Positions 44,716 through 55,474 of a DNA stretch of 64,000 bases are shown piece by piece. The translations under genes and the position numbers were made by a program. The stretch is from Clostridium bowmanii. GTDB lineage: Bacteria; Bacillota; Clostridia; Clostridiales; Clostridiaceae. Numbering within the stretch: position 1 is the first letter of the stretch; every line of letters begins with the position of its first letter. The stretch is taken from NCBI RefSeq assembly GCF_018861315.1, contig NZ_JAHLDL010000001.1, positions 125,923 to 189,922 of the forward strand, written 5' to 3'. The notes under the pieces are model-generated. The model had not been told where the DNA came from. It searched no databases and was given only the letters and a program-made list of their open reading frames with translations.

Positions 44716-45348
44716 ATGAATTTCAATGAAAGAATTACCGAACTTACAAAAAGTCCCATTGCTATTTTTGCGCTATTAGGACTATTTTTATTACTCTATG
44801 CAATTTTGAAAATTAGAAAAATTAAGTTTACTACACATATGATAACCCTAGTTGGTTTATCTATTGCATTAGCTACTGTATTACAGTTTATCACAGTATT
44901 AAAATTGCCCCAAGGTGGTAGTGTAACTGCTGGAAGTATGGTTCCCATAATACTTATTGCTCTTTTTTATGGCCCCGAAGTTGGGTTTTTAACAGGGTTT
45001 TTATTTGGAATTATTAATTTTATAATGACCCCCTTTGCTCTCCATCCGGTTCAAGTTCTATTTGATTATCCCCTTCCATTTATGGCTATTGGAATAGTTG
45101 GTTACTTTAGAGCTTATGATATTAAAGGGAAACTTATGGGAGTGCTCCTTGCTATGCTAGCAAGATTTTCATGCCATTTTATATCTGGTGTAGTATTTTT
45201 CGGAAGTTATGCTCCAAAGGGAACCTCTGTTTATTTATATTCCTTTTTATATAATGGTTCATACATGGGTGTCGAAACCATTATTACCTGTGTAATTATT
45301 GCGTTTCTACCTTTAAAACGATTATCAAAAATAGTTTTAAAGGATTAA
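44716..45348 (+). CDS. thiT: Thiamine ECF transporter S component
   Basis: 210 residues from ATG 44716, 8 bp after GGAGG; the GTG at 44701 overlaps the ribosome binding site. Six hydrophobic helices. The ThiT pattern is clear: ITVLKLPQGGSVTAGSMVPI, GPEVGFLTGFLFGIINF, and the substrate-pocket region LFDYPLPFMAIGIVGYFR, followed by HFISGVVFFGSYAP. It captures thiamine and works with the shared ECF module (EcfA, EcfA', EcfT), which is not encoded here. The TPP riboswitch upstream supports the assignment. Its stop overlaps the convergent kinase stop by 4 bp. Confidence 0.95.
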   Translation: MNFNERITELTKSPIAIFALLGLFLLLYAILKIRKIKFTTHMITLVGLSIALATVLQFITVLKLPQGGSVTAGSMVPIILIALFYGPEVGFLTGFLFGIINFIMTPFALHPVQVLFDYPLPFMAIGIVGYFRAYDIKGKLMGVLLAMLARFSCHFISGVVFFGSYAPKGTSVYLYSFLYNGSYMGVETIITCVIIAFLPLKRLSKIVLKD

Positions 45349-47069
45349 TACAGTATTTCACCAACAATTATATAAACTGTAGTTCCCTTGCCTATAATGG
45401 ATTCTATATTCACACCATACTCTTCACCATAATACAGTTTTATACGTTTATCTACATTTTTTATTCCTACTCCACCAAGCTTAACATCTTTGGTGGATTT
45501 TTCTTTTTGTAATAAACTTAAATCGAAACCATCACCATTATCCCTTATTATAAATATAATATTTTTACCTTGTCTTTTTGCAGTTACATTTATAAGACCA
45601 TTTCTGTCTACCTCTCGAATTCCATGGTAAATTGCATTTTCCACAATTGGTTGAAGAATTATTTTTAATATCTTAACATCTTTTATGTTTTCATCATAAT
45701 AGAAATCACAGCTTAACTTATCTCCATATCTCTGCTTTTGAATATATAAATATTGCTTTATATGCTCAAATTCATTGTATATTGTGGTTATCTCATTTCC
45801 CCCATTTAATGATAGTCTAAAAAATTGAGCTAGGGCTTTTGTAAGAGATACAACTTTTTCAGTATCCTTGAACTCTGCCATCCAAGCAATAGTATCTAAG
45901 GTATTATACAAAAAATGAGGATTTATCTGACTATGCAAAGCATTTAGTTCAGAAGTCCTTAAGTACTTTTCCTTTTGTGATATTTCGTCTAAAAGTTTCT
46001 TTATTTTTTGGATCATATTATTAAAGTGCGCAGCTAAGCTTTGAGCCTCATAGCAACCATTTTCATTTAATTCAACCGTAGTAAAATTTTCTTCAATATT
46101 TCTCATAGCCTGTTCTAATTTTGCTATAGGCCGAGTTATCCTTGCTGCAAAATAGCTTCCACTATAAGCTATAATAAGTAAAAATACTACACTAATAAGG
46201 ACAATAGTTTCTATAAGATTTCTTTTCATTACGCCCAATTCATGTAAGCTTGAGACTCCAAATAGTGTCCAATCAGTGTTCTTAATCTTATAGCGCTGAA
46301 TTAATGATTTATCTTTTGCATCGTATCCTTCAGGCATTTTACTCTCTGCAATTAGATTGTTTTGTAGCTGAGGACTTATAAAATAATTTGTATCTTTATG
46401 GTAAACCACTTCATTTTTATTGTTTAGTATAAAAACATAATCCTTAGCTCCAACATTCAAATCATTTAAAAAATTATCAATAATTTTATACTTAACATCA
46501 ATTAAGAGCACCCCTAAATTATTTTCCTTTTGGTCTCTTATTTCTTGACTTATAGAAATAACCCAATTATCTTTATCCATTGAAAAATTTTGCATCCTGG
46601 CCTTAGTAAGTACTGGCATACTACTATGTATAGCATCAACATACCACTGTTCTTTCATCATATCACTTGACATAGACATATTTAACTTTTTTTCATTAGA
46701 TATAAGCCTTCCATCTTTACTAACAATAATAATAGATTTTATAGAAGGATCGCTTTCTATAGTATGATTTAATAGTCCACTCAGGTTTTTCTCTGCCTCA
46801 TTATTTTTACTTTCGCTTAAATAATCTATAGTTTCATTATTATTAACCAAAATATTAGATATTACCTTTAACTTATCCACATAAAGCTCCACATAATTTC
46901 CACTTTTTTCCACAGCCATCTTAGTGGCATTTAAATCTTGGTGGAGTTCTATATTAAAAAAACTATTATATAAAATAAGCGCCATGAGAAAAATGGCTAT
47001 TAAACTTGATATAAAATAAAAACTTGTGATTTGAAATTTTATTTTATTAAAAGCTTTAGGTTTAATCAT
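45345..47069 (-). CDS. YesM-type sensor histidine kinase
   Basis: 574 residues. Transmembrane helices at about 13-33 and 285-305 flank an extracytoplasmic double-Cache-like sensor domain. HAMP (ITRPIAKLEQAMRNIEENF), phosphoacceptor box QINPHFLYNTLDTIAWM and ATPase motifs PIVENAIYHGIREV, DNGDGFDLSLL and GVGIKNVDKRIKLYYG. It is a complete kinase. Its regulator gene ends 4 bp upstream. No importer is adjacent, so the regulated genes are elsewhere or lost. Confidence 0.94.
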   Translation of the reverse strand: MIKPKAFNKIKFQITSFYFISSLIAIFLMALILYNSFFNIELHQDLNATKMAVEKSGNYVELYVDKLKVISNILVNNNETIDYLSESKNNEAEKNLSGLLNHTIESDPSIKSIIIVSKDGRLISNEKKLNMSMSSDMMKEQWYVDAIHSSMPVLTKARMQNFSMDKDNWVISISQEIRDQKENNLGVLLIDVKYKIIDNFLNDLNVGAKDYVFILNNKNEVVYHKDTNYFISPQLQNNLIAESKMPEGYDAKDKSLIQRYKIKNTDWTLFGVSSLHELGVMKRNLIETIVLISVVFLLIIAYSGSYFAARITRPIAKLEQAMRNIEENFTTVELNENGCYEAQSLAAHFNNMIQKIKKLLDEISQKEKYLRTSELNALHSQINPHFLYNTLDTIAWMAEFKDTEKVVSLTKALAQFFRLSLNGGNEITTIYNEFEHIKQYLYIQKQRYGDKLSCDFYYDENIKDVKILKIILQPIVENAIYHGIREVDRNGLINVTAKRQGKNIIFIIRDNGDGFDLSLLQKEKSTKDVKLGGVGIKNVDKRIKLYYGEEYGVNIESIIGKGTTVYIIVGEILY

Positions 47070-47073
47070 AAAC

Positions 47074-47841
47074 TTAGCCCCTTACTTTCTCTTTATATTG
47101 ATTTGGAGACATGCCATATTTCTTTTTAAACACAGTACTAAAATAGTTAGGATCTTCAAATCCCAAGGCTTCTGCTATTTCATAATTTTTCATATCTGTG
47201 CTAAGCAATATTATTTTTGCCCTTTCCATTCTTTCATTAAATACATATTCTTGAAATGTAACTCCAATTAGTTTTTTAAAAAGATTGCTTAAATATCCAA
47301 AGCTAAGACCCATTTTATCTGATAATAGTGTTAATGATAGCTGAGGATTACCAATATTGTCTTCAATCTCCTTTTGTATTTTTACCTTGTATCCATTATC
47401 ATTATCGGAGATAGGCTTATTTTTAAGTCCATTAACAATAGATTTTACCTCATCTTTATAGTTTTCAGAACTAATCTTATTTATTAATTTCCCTAGGGCT
47501 TCACTTATATCTTTCTTAGAAGCAGGCTTTAGTATATAATCATCTACCCCAAGCTTTAACGCAGATACCGCGTAATCAAAATAATCATAACCAGTAACTA
47601 TGCATATTTTCACCTCAGGCTTTATGGCTTTACAAGCCGCGGCAAATTCTAACCCATTTATTTTAGGCATGTTTATATCAGCAAGAATTAAATCTGGCAG
47701 TTCTTCCTTAAAAATTTCTAATGCAGCCTTTCCATCACTAGCTTCCAAAACCTTATATATATTGAGTTCACTAAAATTAACAAAAGACAAAATTCCTTTT
47801 CTTATGATATCTTCATCATCTACTACTAATAACTTATACAT
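47074..47841 (-). CDS. YesN-type response regulator (short) with AraC domain
   Basis: 255 residues. Receiver domain (1-120; VVDDED, phospho-Asp in PDLILADINMPKING, KPASKKDI) joined by a short linker to an AraC DNA-binding domain (about 155-255; MGLSFGYLSNLFKKLIGVTF, LGFEDPNYFSTVFKKKYGMS). It lacks the long middle domain of the 528-residue YesN at 32 kb. Pairs with the kinase 4 bp downstream. Confidence 0.94.
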   Translation of the reverse strand: MYKLLVVDDEDIIRKGILSFVNFSELNIYKVLEASDGKAALEIFKEELPDLILADINMPKINGLEFAAACKAIKPEVKICIVTGYDYFDYAVSALKLGVDDYILKPASKKDISEALGKLINKISSENYKDEVKSIVNGLKNKPISDNDNGYKVKIQKEIEDNIGNPQLSLTLLSDKMGLSFGYLSNLFKKLIGVTFQEYVFNERMERAKIILLSTDMKNYEIAEALGFEDPNYFSTVFKKKYGMSPNQYKEKVRG

Positions 47842-47888
47842 ATTAATTTCACTTCCTACTATTTGTGATTCGCTATGTCTTTAACATT

Positions 47889-47922
47889 AAAGAAAAGATT
47901 GACATAAATCAACCTTTTCTTT
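47889..47922 (-). terminator. Terminator of the ccdA-tlpA-msrAB operon
   Basis: AAAGAAAAGATTGA / TCAACCTTTTCTTT (one G-T) just after the msrAB stop. Confidence 0.82.
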
Positions 47923-47932
47923 AAAATATTTC

Positions 47933-49048
47933 TTATTTAATTAAATTCATCAGATATCCATAGCCTGTAGCTTCCATTTTATCCACAGATATAAATTTTA
48001 TGGAGGCACTATTTATACAATATCTCTTTCCACCCTTGTCACTGGGCCCATCATCAAAAACATGACCTAAATGTATATCTCCACTTCTGCTTCTAACCTC
48101 TGTTCGAATCATGTTGAATTTCTTATCCACTTTTAATGTAATTACCTGAGGTGCAATAGGCTTTGTAAAACTCGGCCATCCACAGCCTGAATCGTATTTA
48201 TCTGTGGAAGAAAACAGTGGTTCACCTGTTACTACATCTACATATAAACCTGCCACATGATTATTGAAATATTCATTAGAGAATGCACTTTCCGTATTAT
48301 TCTCTACAGCCACCTTATATTGAATATCTGTTAGTATTGCTTTTAACTCTTCGTTACTAGGTCTAGGATATTTTTTAATATCTATATTAACCACCTCTTC
48401 GCTAAGATTTGAAAAATCTATATGGCAATACCCATTAGGATTTTTCTCTAAATAATCTTGATGATACTCTTCAGCTAAAAAGAAATTCTTTAATGGCATA
48501 ACTTCAGTGTAAATCACTGATGCATATTTCTTTTGCTGACTATTAATTACACTATCAATTACTATCTTATCCATTTCACCTTTATAATATATGCCTGATC
48601 TATATTGACTTCCAACATCATTTCCTTGTCTGTTTTTAGAAGTTGGATCTACCACTTTAAAATAAGAAGTTAAAAGCGCTTCTAAACTAACCCTTTCAGG
48701 GTCATATTGAACATGCACTGTTTCAGCAAAATTAGTTTTTCCAGTGCATACTTGTTCATAAGTTGGGTTATCCACATTACCATTAGCATAGCCAGATGTC
48801 ACATCAGATACACCATATATCCTTGACATATAAGCTTCAATTCCCCAAAAACATCCACCTGCTAGCCAAATTTCACTAAGTTTTGATTTATCAAACTTTA
48901 TATTGATATTAGGATTATCAGGAAATTTAGATGTTTTAATGGGCACCGTCGCTATAACATTGTTCTTTTTAGATAGTACTGGTATTAAAACTATAGCTGC
49001 TAATATAGCAAATATTAACGCAAACACTCCTAAATACTTAAATTTCAT
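47933..49048 (-). CDS. msrAB: Bifunctional peptide-methionine sulfoxide reductase MsrA-MsrB, membrane anchored
   Basis: 371 residues. One N-terminal transmembrane helix (6-26) puts the enzyme outside the membrane. MsrA domain (about 58-210) with the catalytic Cys66 in [12 protein letters not shown]. MsrB domain (about 225-371) with zinc-type [16 protein letters not shown] and the catalytic Cys in [12 protein letters not shown]. It reduces both stereoisomers of methionine sulfoxide in exported proteins. It follows a thioredoxin-like lipoprotein-type gene and ccdA, which would supply electrons across the membrane, as in the streptococcal CcdA-Etrx-MsrAB system. Confidence 0.95.
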   Translation of the reverse strand: MKFKYLGVFALIFAILAAIVLIPVLSKKNNVIATVPIKTSKFPDNPNINIKFDKSKLSEIWLAGGCFWGIEAYMSRIYGVSDVTSGYANGNVDNPTYEQVCTGKTNFAETVHVQYDPERVSLEALLTSYFKVVDPTSKNRQGNDVGSQYRSGIYYKGEMDKIVIDSVINSQQKKYASVIYTEVMPLKNFFLAEEYHQDYLEKNPNGYCHIDFSNLSEEVVNIDIKKYPRPSNEELKAILTDIQYKVAVENNTESAFSNEYFNNHVAGLYVDVVTGEPLFSSTDKYDSGCGWPSFTKPIAPQVITLKVDKKFNMIRTEVRSRSGDIHLGHVFDDGPSDKGGKRYCINSASIKFISVDKMEATGYGYLMNLIK

Positions 49049-49104
49049 ACTATTACCACCTTTCTAACATATCTGTCTAGGCCTAAAATACCCCATTAAT
49101 TTTA

Positions 49105-49668
49105 TTACTTTATATTTTTAAATTCATCCACTATAACATCATTGCTTTTATGGCCTGGTAGTATTTTAACTAAAATCCCGTCACTTCCTATAAATACTGA
49201 AGTAGGATATCCACGAACCTCATACGTGCTAGCTACTATGCCTTTTTCATCTAATAATACTGTTAAATTCTTATATTCTAGTCCGCTAAACCACTTTTTA
49301 AAATCTTGTGAATTCATCTCGCCTCTAAAGCTTGGTGATACTATAGTTATTACCTCAAAGTCTTTATCCTGGGCAGCTAAAGTATTAACCTCCCCAAGGC
49401 CTGCTAGGCATATAGAACACCAAGATGCCCAATATTTTATATACACTTTTTTGCCTACATAATCAGATAATTTATGACTTTTTCCCTGAAGATCCATTAA
49501 TTCAAAATCAGCAGCCTTTGTTCCTTCATTCATTTTTTTTACATCCACAGATTTTATTTTATTATCCACATTACTTATTTTAGTTTTGTTACTTTTTAAG
49601 TAACCTGTTAAAGTTGAACCTATTAAAACAACTATAAGTAATATACCTATAAATTTCATATATTTCAT
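49105..49668 (-). CDS. TlpA/ResA-like membrane-anchored thioredoxin
   Basis: 187 residues. One N-terminal helix (4-23) as anchor, then a thioredoxin fold with the redox motif WCSIC in KYWASWCSICLAGLGEVNTL and the cis-Pro region RGYPTSVFIGSDG. It likely takes electrons from CcdA (upstream, 18 bp) and passes them to MsrAB (downstream). Confidence 0.93.
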   Translation of the reverse strand: MKYMKFIGILLIVVLIGSTLTGYLKSNKTKISNVDNKIKSVDVKKMNEGTKAADFELMDLQGKSHKLSDYVGKKVYIKYWASWCSICLAGLGEVNTLAAQDKDFEVITIVSPSFRGEMNSQDFKKWFSGLEYKNLTVLLDEKGIVASTYEVRGYPTSVFIGSDGILVKILPGHKSNDVIVDEFKNIK

Positions 49669-49686
49669 GGTTTTATCCTCCCATTA

Positions 49687-50400
49687 TTATTCGAATAATC
49701 TTGTAAGTACATTCAAACTATTGTTCATAAGCAGGATACCCATTAAAATTATAATTATCCCTCCTGCAATCTTTATCTTTCCTAAATGCTTATTTAGCTT
49801 TTTAACATGTCTTAATAACCCATCCGAGAAAATTGCAATTATTAGAAATGGAATCATTAAGCCTAGTGAGTAAATAATCATTAACCATACTCCATATAAT
49901 GCCTGACCACCTGATGCAGAAATACCAAGTACTGCTGCAAGTATAGGCCCAATGCAAGGTGTCCATCCAAAGCTAAATGAAAATCCCAAAAGAAATATTC
50001 CAAATATCCCATTGTTACTCTTTATAACCACTCTTTTTTCTCTATCTAACAACTTAAAATGTATTAATCCAGTTTGATGAATACCTAAAACAATAACCAC
50101 CAATCCACAAAGTGTTATAAATGCACTACTATTAATTATAGTTCCAAGAGAACCAGCCCCAAACCCTAATATAATAAAACTTGTAGATATTCCTGCAACA
50201 AATACTAGGGTTTTCGCTATAACTAAAAGATTTATATTTATAGCTCCTAATTTTCTAATATATTTCCCATGGTTTTCATTGTCTTGATCGCCAGCAAAAA
50301 TCGAAATATAAACTGGAAGCAATGGTACGAGGCACGGTGAAAAGAAAGAAAAAATTCCTGCTACAAAAACCGTACTCATAAATATTTCATTACCTATCAT
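49687..50400 (-). CDS. ccdA: Cytochrome c biogenesis / thiol-disulfide interchange membrane protein CcdA
   Basis: 237 residues from ATG 50400 (GGTGGGG upstream); a GTG 12 bp earlier is also in frame. Six to seven transmembrane helices with the two redox cysteines in SFFSPCLVPLLPVYISIF and FGWTPCIGPILAAVLG. It moves reducing equivalents from cytoplasmic thioredoxin to the outside. In this genome context it serves the MsrAB pathway rather than cytochrome c. Confidence 0.94.
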   Translation of the reverse strand: MIGNEIFMSTVFVAGIFSFFSPCLVPLLPVYISIFAGDQDNENHGKYIRKLGAININLLVIAKTLVFVAGISTSFIILGFGAGSLGTIINSSAFITLCGLVVIVLGIHQTGLIHFKLLDREKRVVIKSNNGIFGIFLLGFSFSFGWTPCIGPILAAVLGISASGGQALYGVWLMIIYSLGLMIPFLIIAIFSDGLLRHVKKLNKHLGKIKIAGGIIIILMGILLMNNSLNVLTRLFE

Positions 50401-50503
50401 TGTCCCCACCACCTTTGTTTTATAATATTATTCTAGTCTTCTATTGGCTATTAGTACATAGATTATGATACTGTAATCATTTGATTATTCTATATAAAAA
50501 AAA

Positions 50504-50529
50504 TCCCCACAAACTAATAGTTTGTGGGA
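50504..50529 (-). terminator. Hairpin terminator upstream of ccdA
   Basis: CCCACAAACTA / TAGTTTGTGGG; followed on the minus strand by GATTTTTTTT. It insulates the ccdA operon from the regulator gene. Confidence 0.82.
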
Positions 50530-50559
50530 AGCATTATTACAGATTATTTTTTAACAATA

Positions 50560-50588
50560 AAAAACTGCTGAAATATATTCAGCAGTCA
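50560..50588 (-). terminator. Terminator of the LacI regulator transcript
   Basis: GACTGCTGAA-TATAT-TTCAGCAGT followed by TTTTTATTG on the minus strand. Confidence 0.82.
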
Positions 50589-50614
50589 CCTTTTACTAAT
50601 GTTTATTGATATAT

Positions 50615-50838
50615 TCAGAAAGATTTATTAACTTTCGGCGGATTACATTTGAATATACCATTTCTTTCACCTCTTATAAAATTCTCTAAATATGTCTGTT
50701 CTAATATTCTAAATTTCTTAGTGTCATTATATTGTTTTACAGTATTTGTATAAAAATCAAGAAAAATCTCATCCTCCTTACAAAATAATATCTTGTAGTT
50801 GGATATTATCTCAAATTTAAAAACAGGGTCTCCATGAC
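50615..50838 (-). pseudogene. Minimal nucleotidyltransferase (MNT/MntA antitoxin-like) C-terminal fragment
   Basis: Starts right after the LacI stop: DPVFKFEIISNYKILFCKED, then FLDFYTNTVKQYNDTKKFRI and LEQTYLENFI. This resembles the end of minimal nucleotidyltransferases (leucine/aspartate-rich 'spLLkfEi-k-gkiLy' then a 'reY-DtkkfR' helix). The catalytic GSRARGD half is missing, and no HepT/HEPN partner is adjacent. Probably a relic fused behind lacI by deletion. Confidence 0.45.
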
Positions 50839-51948
<1,110 letters not shown>

Positions 51949-53460
51949 CTATAACTTATTTATAAATTTATTAAAAGCCTGTGTTCCACTTTCATCCCTT
52001 TTAAATACCCCTGAATGTTCGAGAACCTCTAAAAATACAATTCCTATTTCTTTTTTTAATATATCATCTACATTTGTTTCACTTATTTCTGGATATTTTC
52101 GAATTAATTGCAATGCCCATTCTTTATGCTTTGAAAGTTCTGCAGCATTGTCCAAATCCCCAATTTTATCTTTATTTACTAAATAATAGCTTAACTGTTT
52201 TATCTCTGTTTTTAGTCTAGCTGGTAAAACAGCAAGGCCCATAACCTCAATAAGTCCAATATTTTCTTTCTTTATATGATGCAATTCCGCATGGGGATGA
52301 AAAATTCCATCTGGATGCTGCTTAGATGTTCTATTATTCCTTAGAACTAAATCTATCTCATAGTTATTACCTCGCGATCTAGCTATAGGAGTTATTGTAT
52401 TATGTGGTATACCCTCAGTAAATGCGCTTATATTAACATTTTCATCAGAATAATTCTTCCAACTATTTAAAATGTGATAAGCTAAATTAACTAAGGTTTC
52501 ACTATCAGTTCCCGCTATTCTAACAACACTCATAGGCCACTTAACTCTACCAACAGTTACTCCCTTAAAACCTTCCACCACAAATCTTTCCTCTATAGGT
52601 GCCTTTGCCATAGCAAATTCATAGTTTCCACCTTGGAAATGGTCATGGCTTAATATTGAGCCTCCAACTATAGGAAGGTCTGCATTAGAGCCTATAATAT
52701 AATGTGGATATTGCTTAACAAAATCTAAAAGTCTCGTAAATGTTTGTTTACATATTTTCATAGGCACGTGTTCGCCTTTAAGTACTATACAATGTTCATT
52801 ATAGTATACGTAAGGAGAATATTGTAAAAACCATTTTTCATTATCTAATTCAACTGGGATAAGCCTGTGATTACCTCTAGCTGGATGATTTATCCTACCT
52901 GCATAACCTTCATTCTCCTTACAAAGTAAGCAGTTTGGATATGCACTTGTCTTTAAATTTCTAGCCATAGCAATGGCTTTCGGGTCTTTCTCAGGTTTAG
53001 ATAAATTAATAGTAATATCAATATCTCCATAGATTGTTGCACATTTCCATTTTAAATCCTTTTGTACTCTTTCCCATCTTATATAATTAGAATTAATTGA
53101 CAAGCCATAAAAATAATTTGTTGCACTAATTGGACTTTCATTATAAAGCCTTCTAAATTCTCTTATTATTTCAGATGGTCTTCCTATTAAACAAGCCATT
53201 ATTTTTGTATCAAGTAAATCTCTACTAACTATCCCATTTTCCTCTATCTTTCCATTTTCATAAGCCCACTGGGTTATATTATCTAAAATTCCTTGGAGTC
53301 TATAATCCTTATCTTCAATTTGTAAATCTTCAATTTCATCTAGGGACAAAGCTTCCAGAATCCTATTTTTTGTATATATTAAATCCTCGGATTCTATTAA
53401 TTGCTTTTTCCTTGCATAATAAAGTAGCTTTTGAACTTCTATAGAAATATTTATTGCCAT
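51949..53460 (-). CDS. galT: UTP-hexose-1-phosphate / galactose-1-phosphate uridylyltransferase (Gram-positive type)
   Basis: 503 residues, the long class II GalT typical of Firmicutes. Converts galactose-1-phosphate with UDP-glucose to glucose-1-phosphate and UDP-galactose (Leloir pathway). Motifs: ATIYGDIDITINLSKPEKDP, NCLLCKENEGYAGRINHPAR, the substrate-binding VGGSILSHDHFQGG with its HxHxQ-like core, and IEVMGLAVLPARLK. Start follows TAAGGAG. Lies between lacI and the GH42 gene on the same strand. Confidence 0.96.
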   Translation of the reverse strand: MAINISIEVQKLLYYARKKQLIESEDLIYTKNRILEALSLDEIEDLQIEDKDYRLQGILDNITQWAYENGKIEENGIVSRDLLDTKIMACLIGRPSEIIREFRRLYNESPISATNYFYGLSINSNYIRWERVQKDLKWKCATIYGDIDITINLSKPEKDPKAIAMARNLKTSAYPNCLLCKENEGYAGRINHPARGNHRLIPVELDNEKWFLQYSPYVYYNEHCIVLKGEHVPMKICKQTFTRLLDFVKQYPHYIIGSNADLPIVGGSILSHDHFQGGNYEFAMAKAPIEERFVVEGFKGVTVGRVKWPMSVVRIAGTDSETLVNLAYHILNSWKNYSDENVNISAFTEGIPHNTITPIARSRGNNYEIDLVLRNNRTSKQHPDGIFHPHAELHHIKKENIGLIEVMGLAVLPARLKTEIKQLSYYLVNKDKIGDLDNAAELSKHKEWALQLIRKYPEISETNVDDILKKEIGIVFLEVLEHSGVFKRDESGTQAFNKFINKL

Positions 53461-53491
53461 ATTACCACTCCTTATATGTCATTAAAACTAT

Positions 53492-55435
53492 TTATATTAT
53501 TTTTACTTCATAAGCCTTAAGGGTAGAGCCCTCATAAATCACTTCGTATTCATTATGATTTATTACAAACTTATGTTGAATATCATGAACTTTTCTAAAT
53601 ACAACTTCCACTCCACTTTGTGTTTTTTCAAATTGCATATCCGCTTGTTTAATAATACTTTCTGCAATTATATTTAGTGTATCTTCATCTACTCCAGATC
53701 CCACATAATAAACCTTACCAGCACCATAATTATTGCAAGTTATAGCTGCCTTTTCACTGTAAAACTTATCTGTATACTTAAATAAAACCTTTGCCGTAGT
53801 AGTACTTATCATATCTCTCCATACCTTACCAGTACCTATTGTATTTTCAAAAGTGCCCTGTCCTAATATTTCAATTTCTTGGCTCGCTTGAAGCGATTCA
53901 CTTTCTTCTATTTCTATACCACATAATTTTTGAACATATCCAGGAAATACACTGCCTAAATAAAGGTTGTTATTTTCATCTTTTATACCCGTTCTAAAAG
54001 AGAATATCACAATACCGCCATTTTCAGTGAATTTCTCTAACCTTTCTGCTAATGATTTCTCTATTATGTTCATTACCGGTAAAATCAATACTTTATATTT
54101 ACTAAAATCACAATCCACTGATTGTACATCCATATTTACATTTAAGTTATGGAAAGGGGTGTATAATCTTACAAGTTCATTGGTAAAATCAAATTCTGAA
54201 CTTTGAGGTTGTGCTTTCCAAGACCAAATATTATCAAAGCAGTATAGTACTGCCACCTCTGATTTGATCTCTGAATTAACTAACTCTTCATATTGACTTA
54301 TATCTTTAAAGAATTCCTCGGCTTCATAATATTTTCTTGAAGTTCTATTGTTTTGATCTATTATACCTAAACAATATTGTTCTGCTCCTTTGTTCATGCC
54401 TCTCCATCTAAAGAATAAAATATTTGAACATCCATGAGCCATAGCTTGATAGCTCCACATTTTAGCTTGATTTGGTCTTGGTAAATACCCTATTACGGTA
54501 TGACCTTGAGCACCCATTAATTGTTCTACAATCCAATAATTCTTATTTTTAAGTCCTCGTGCGTAATCATGTGTCATAGCAATACTTGCTGGGGAGAGTG
54601 GCTCCTTAAGACCGCCCCACACTGGATAATTATCATAGGATACAAAATCTAGCCCTTGCGCCATTGTCTTTTGATTAAAACATTTATCAAAAAATCCTCC
54701 ATAAAAATTATGAGTAACTTCTTGCTGTTCTCCCTTTAGCTTTCTTACAATATCAATTTGCATTTTGGCATAACTATTAATTGAATAATCTCTAAATCTT
54801 GCATAATCCAGTTGTAAACTAGGATTGTGAGAGGTTATGGTTTTTTTAGGAATAGGAATTTCATCAAAACTGTTATATGTTTGACCCCAGAATATCGTCC
54901 CATAAGTGTCATTTAAATTCTCAATAGTTTTGTATTTATCCTGTAAAAATTTTTGAAATGCCCCACGGCACTGATCACAGTAGCACAAATCACTACCCTC
55001 ATGACCAAGTTCATTATCGATTTGCCAAGCTATTATAGCCTGTTCATCTCTATAATGTGAAATTAATTGCTCAACGATTTTCCTAGTATATTGCCTATAT
55101 ATATTGGAGTTAAAACAGTATTGTCTTCTTCCCCCAAAGACTCTTTTACGTCCGTCAATATCCTCTGATAAAATTGATGGATGAGCCTTTGAAAGCCATG
55201 CTGGAAATGTAGCTGTGGGAGTTCCAAAAATAACCTTAAGGCCATATTCTTTTGCTTTTTTAATTACATTGTCGAAGAATGTAAAATTATATTTACCTTC
55301 CGTGCTTTCCATCATGTGCCAAGCAAATTCACCAATTCTTATAGTGTTAACACCCATTTCTACCATTCTTGTCAAATCAGAATCCATCAAATCAATATCC
55401 CAATGTTCTGGGTAATAGTCTACCCCTAAATACAT
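53492..55435 (-). CDS. GH42 beta-galactosidase
   Basis: 647 residues, the usual GH42 length. TIM-barrel catalytic domain (1-380) with N-terminal LGVDYYPEHWDIDLMDSDLT, acid/base Glu in AWQIDNELGHEGSDLC and nucleophile Glu in KNYWIVEQLMGAQGHT. Zinc-type cysteines in DLCYCDQCRGAF. The trimerisation domain (about 385-590) and the small C-terminal beta domain follow. No signal peptide: it cleaves imported galactosides in the cytoplasm. Co-directional with galK and galT, so released galactose goes straight into the Leloir pathway. Confidence 0.95.
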   Translation of the reverse strand: MYLGVDYYPEHWDIDLMDSDLTRMVEMGVNTIRIGEFAWHMMESTEGKYNFTFFDNVIKKAKEYGLKVIFGTPTATFPAWLSKAHPSILSEDIDGRKRVFGGRRQYCFNSNIYRQYTRKIVEQLISHYRDEQAIIAWQIDNELGHEGSDLCYCDQCRGAFQKFLQDKYKTIENLNDTYGTIFWGQTYNSFDEIPIPKKTITSHNPSLQLDYARFRDYSINSYAKMQIDIVRKLKGEQQEVTHNFYGGFFDKCFNQKTMAQGLDFVSYDNYPVWGGLKEPLSPASIAMTHDYARGLKNKNYWIVEQLMGAQGHTVIGYLPRPNQAKMWSYQAMAHGCSNILFFRWRGMNKGAEQYCLGIIDQNNRTSRKYYEAEEFFKDISQYEELVNSEIKSEVAVLYCFDNIWSWKAQPQSSEFDFTNELVRLYTPFHNLNVNMDVQSVDCDFSKYKVLILPVMNIIEKSLAERLEKFTENGGIVIFSFRTGIKDENNNLYLGSVFPGYVQKLCGIEIEESESLQASQEIEILGQGTFENTIGTGKVWRDMISTTTAKVLFKYTDKFYSEKAAITCNNYGAGKVYYVGSGVDEDTLNIIAESIIKQADMQFEKTQSGVEVVFRKVHDIQHKFVINHNEYEVIYEGSTLKAYEVKII

Positions 55436-55474
55436 ATAAACTCCTCCTTCGTTAAATCGTCATCTGAAATATGT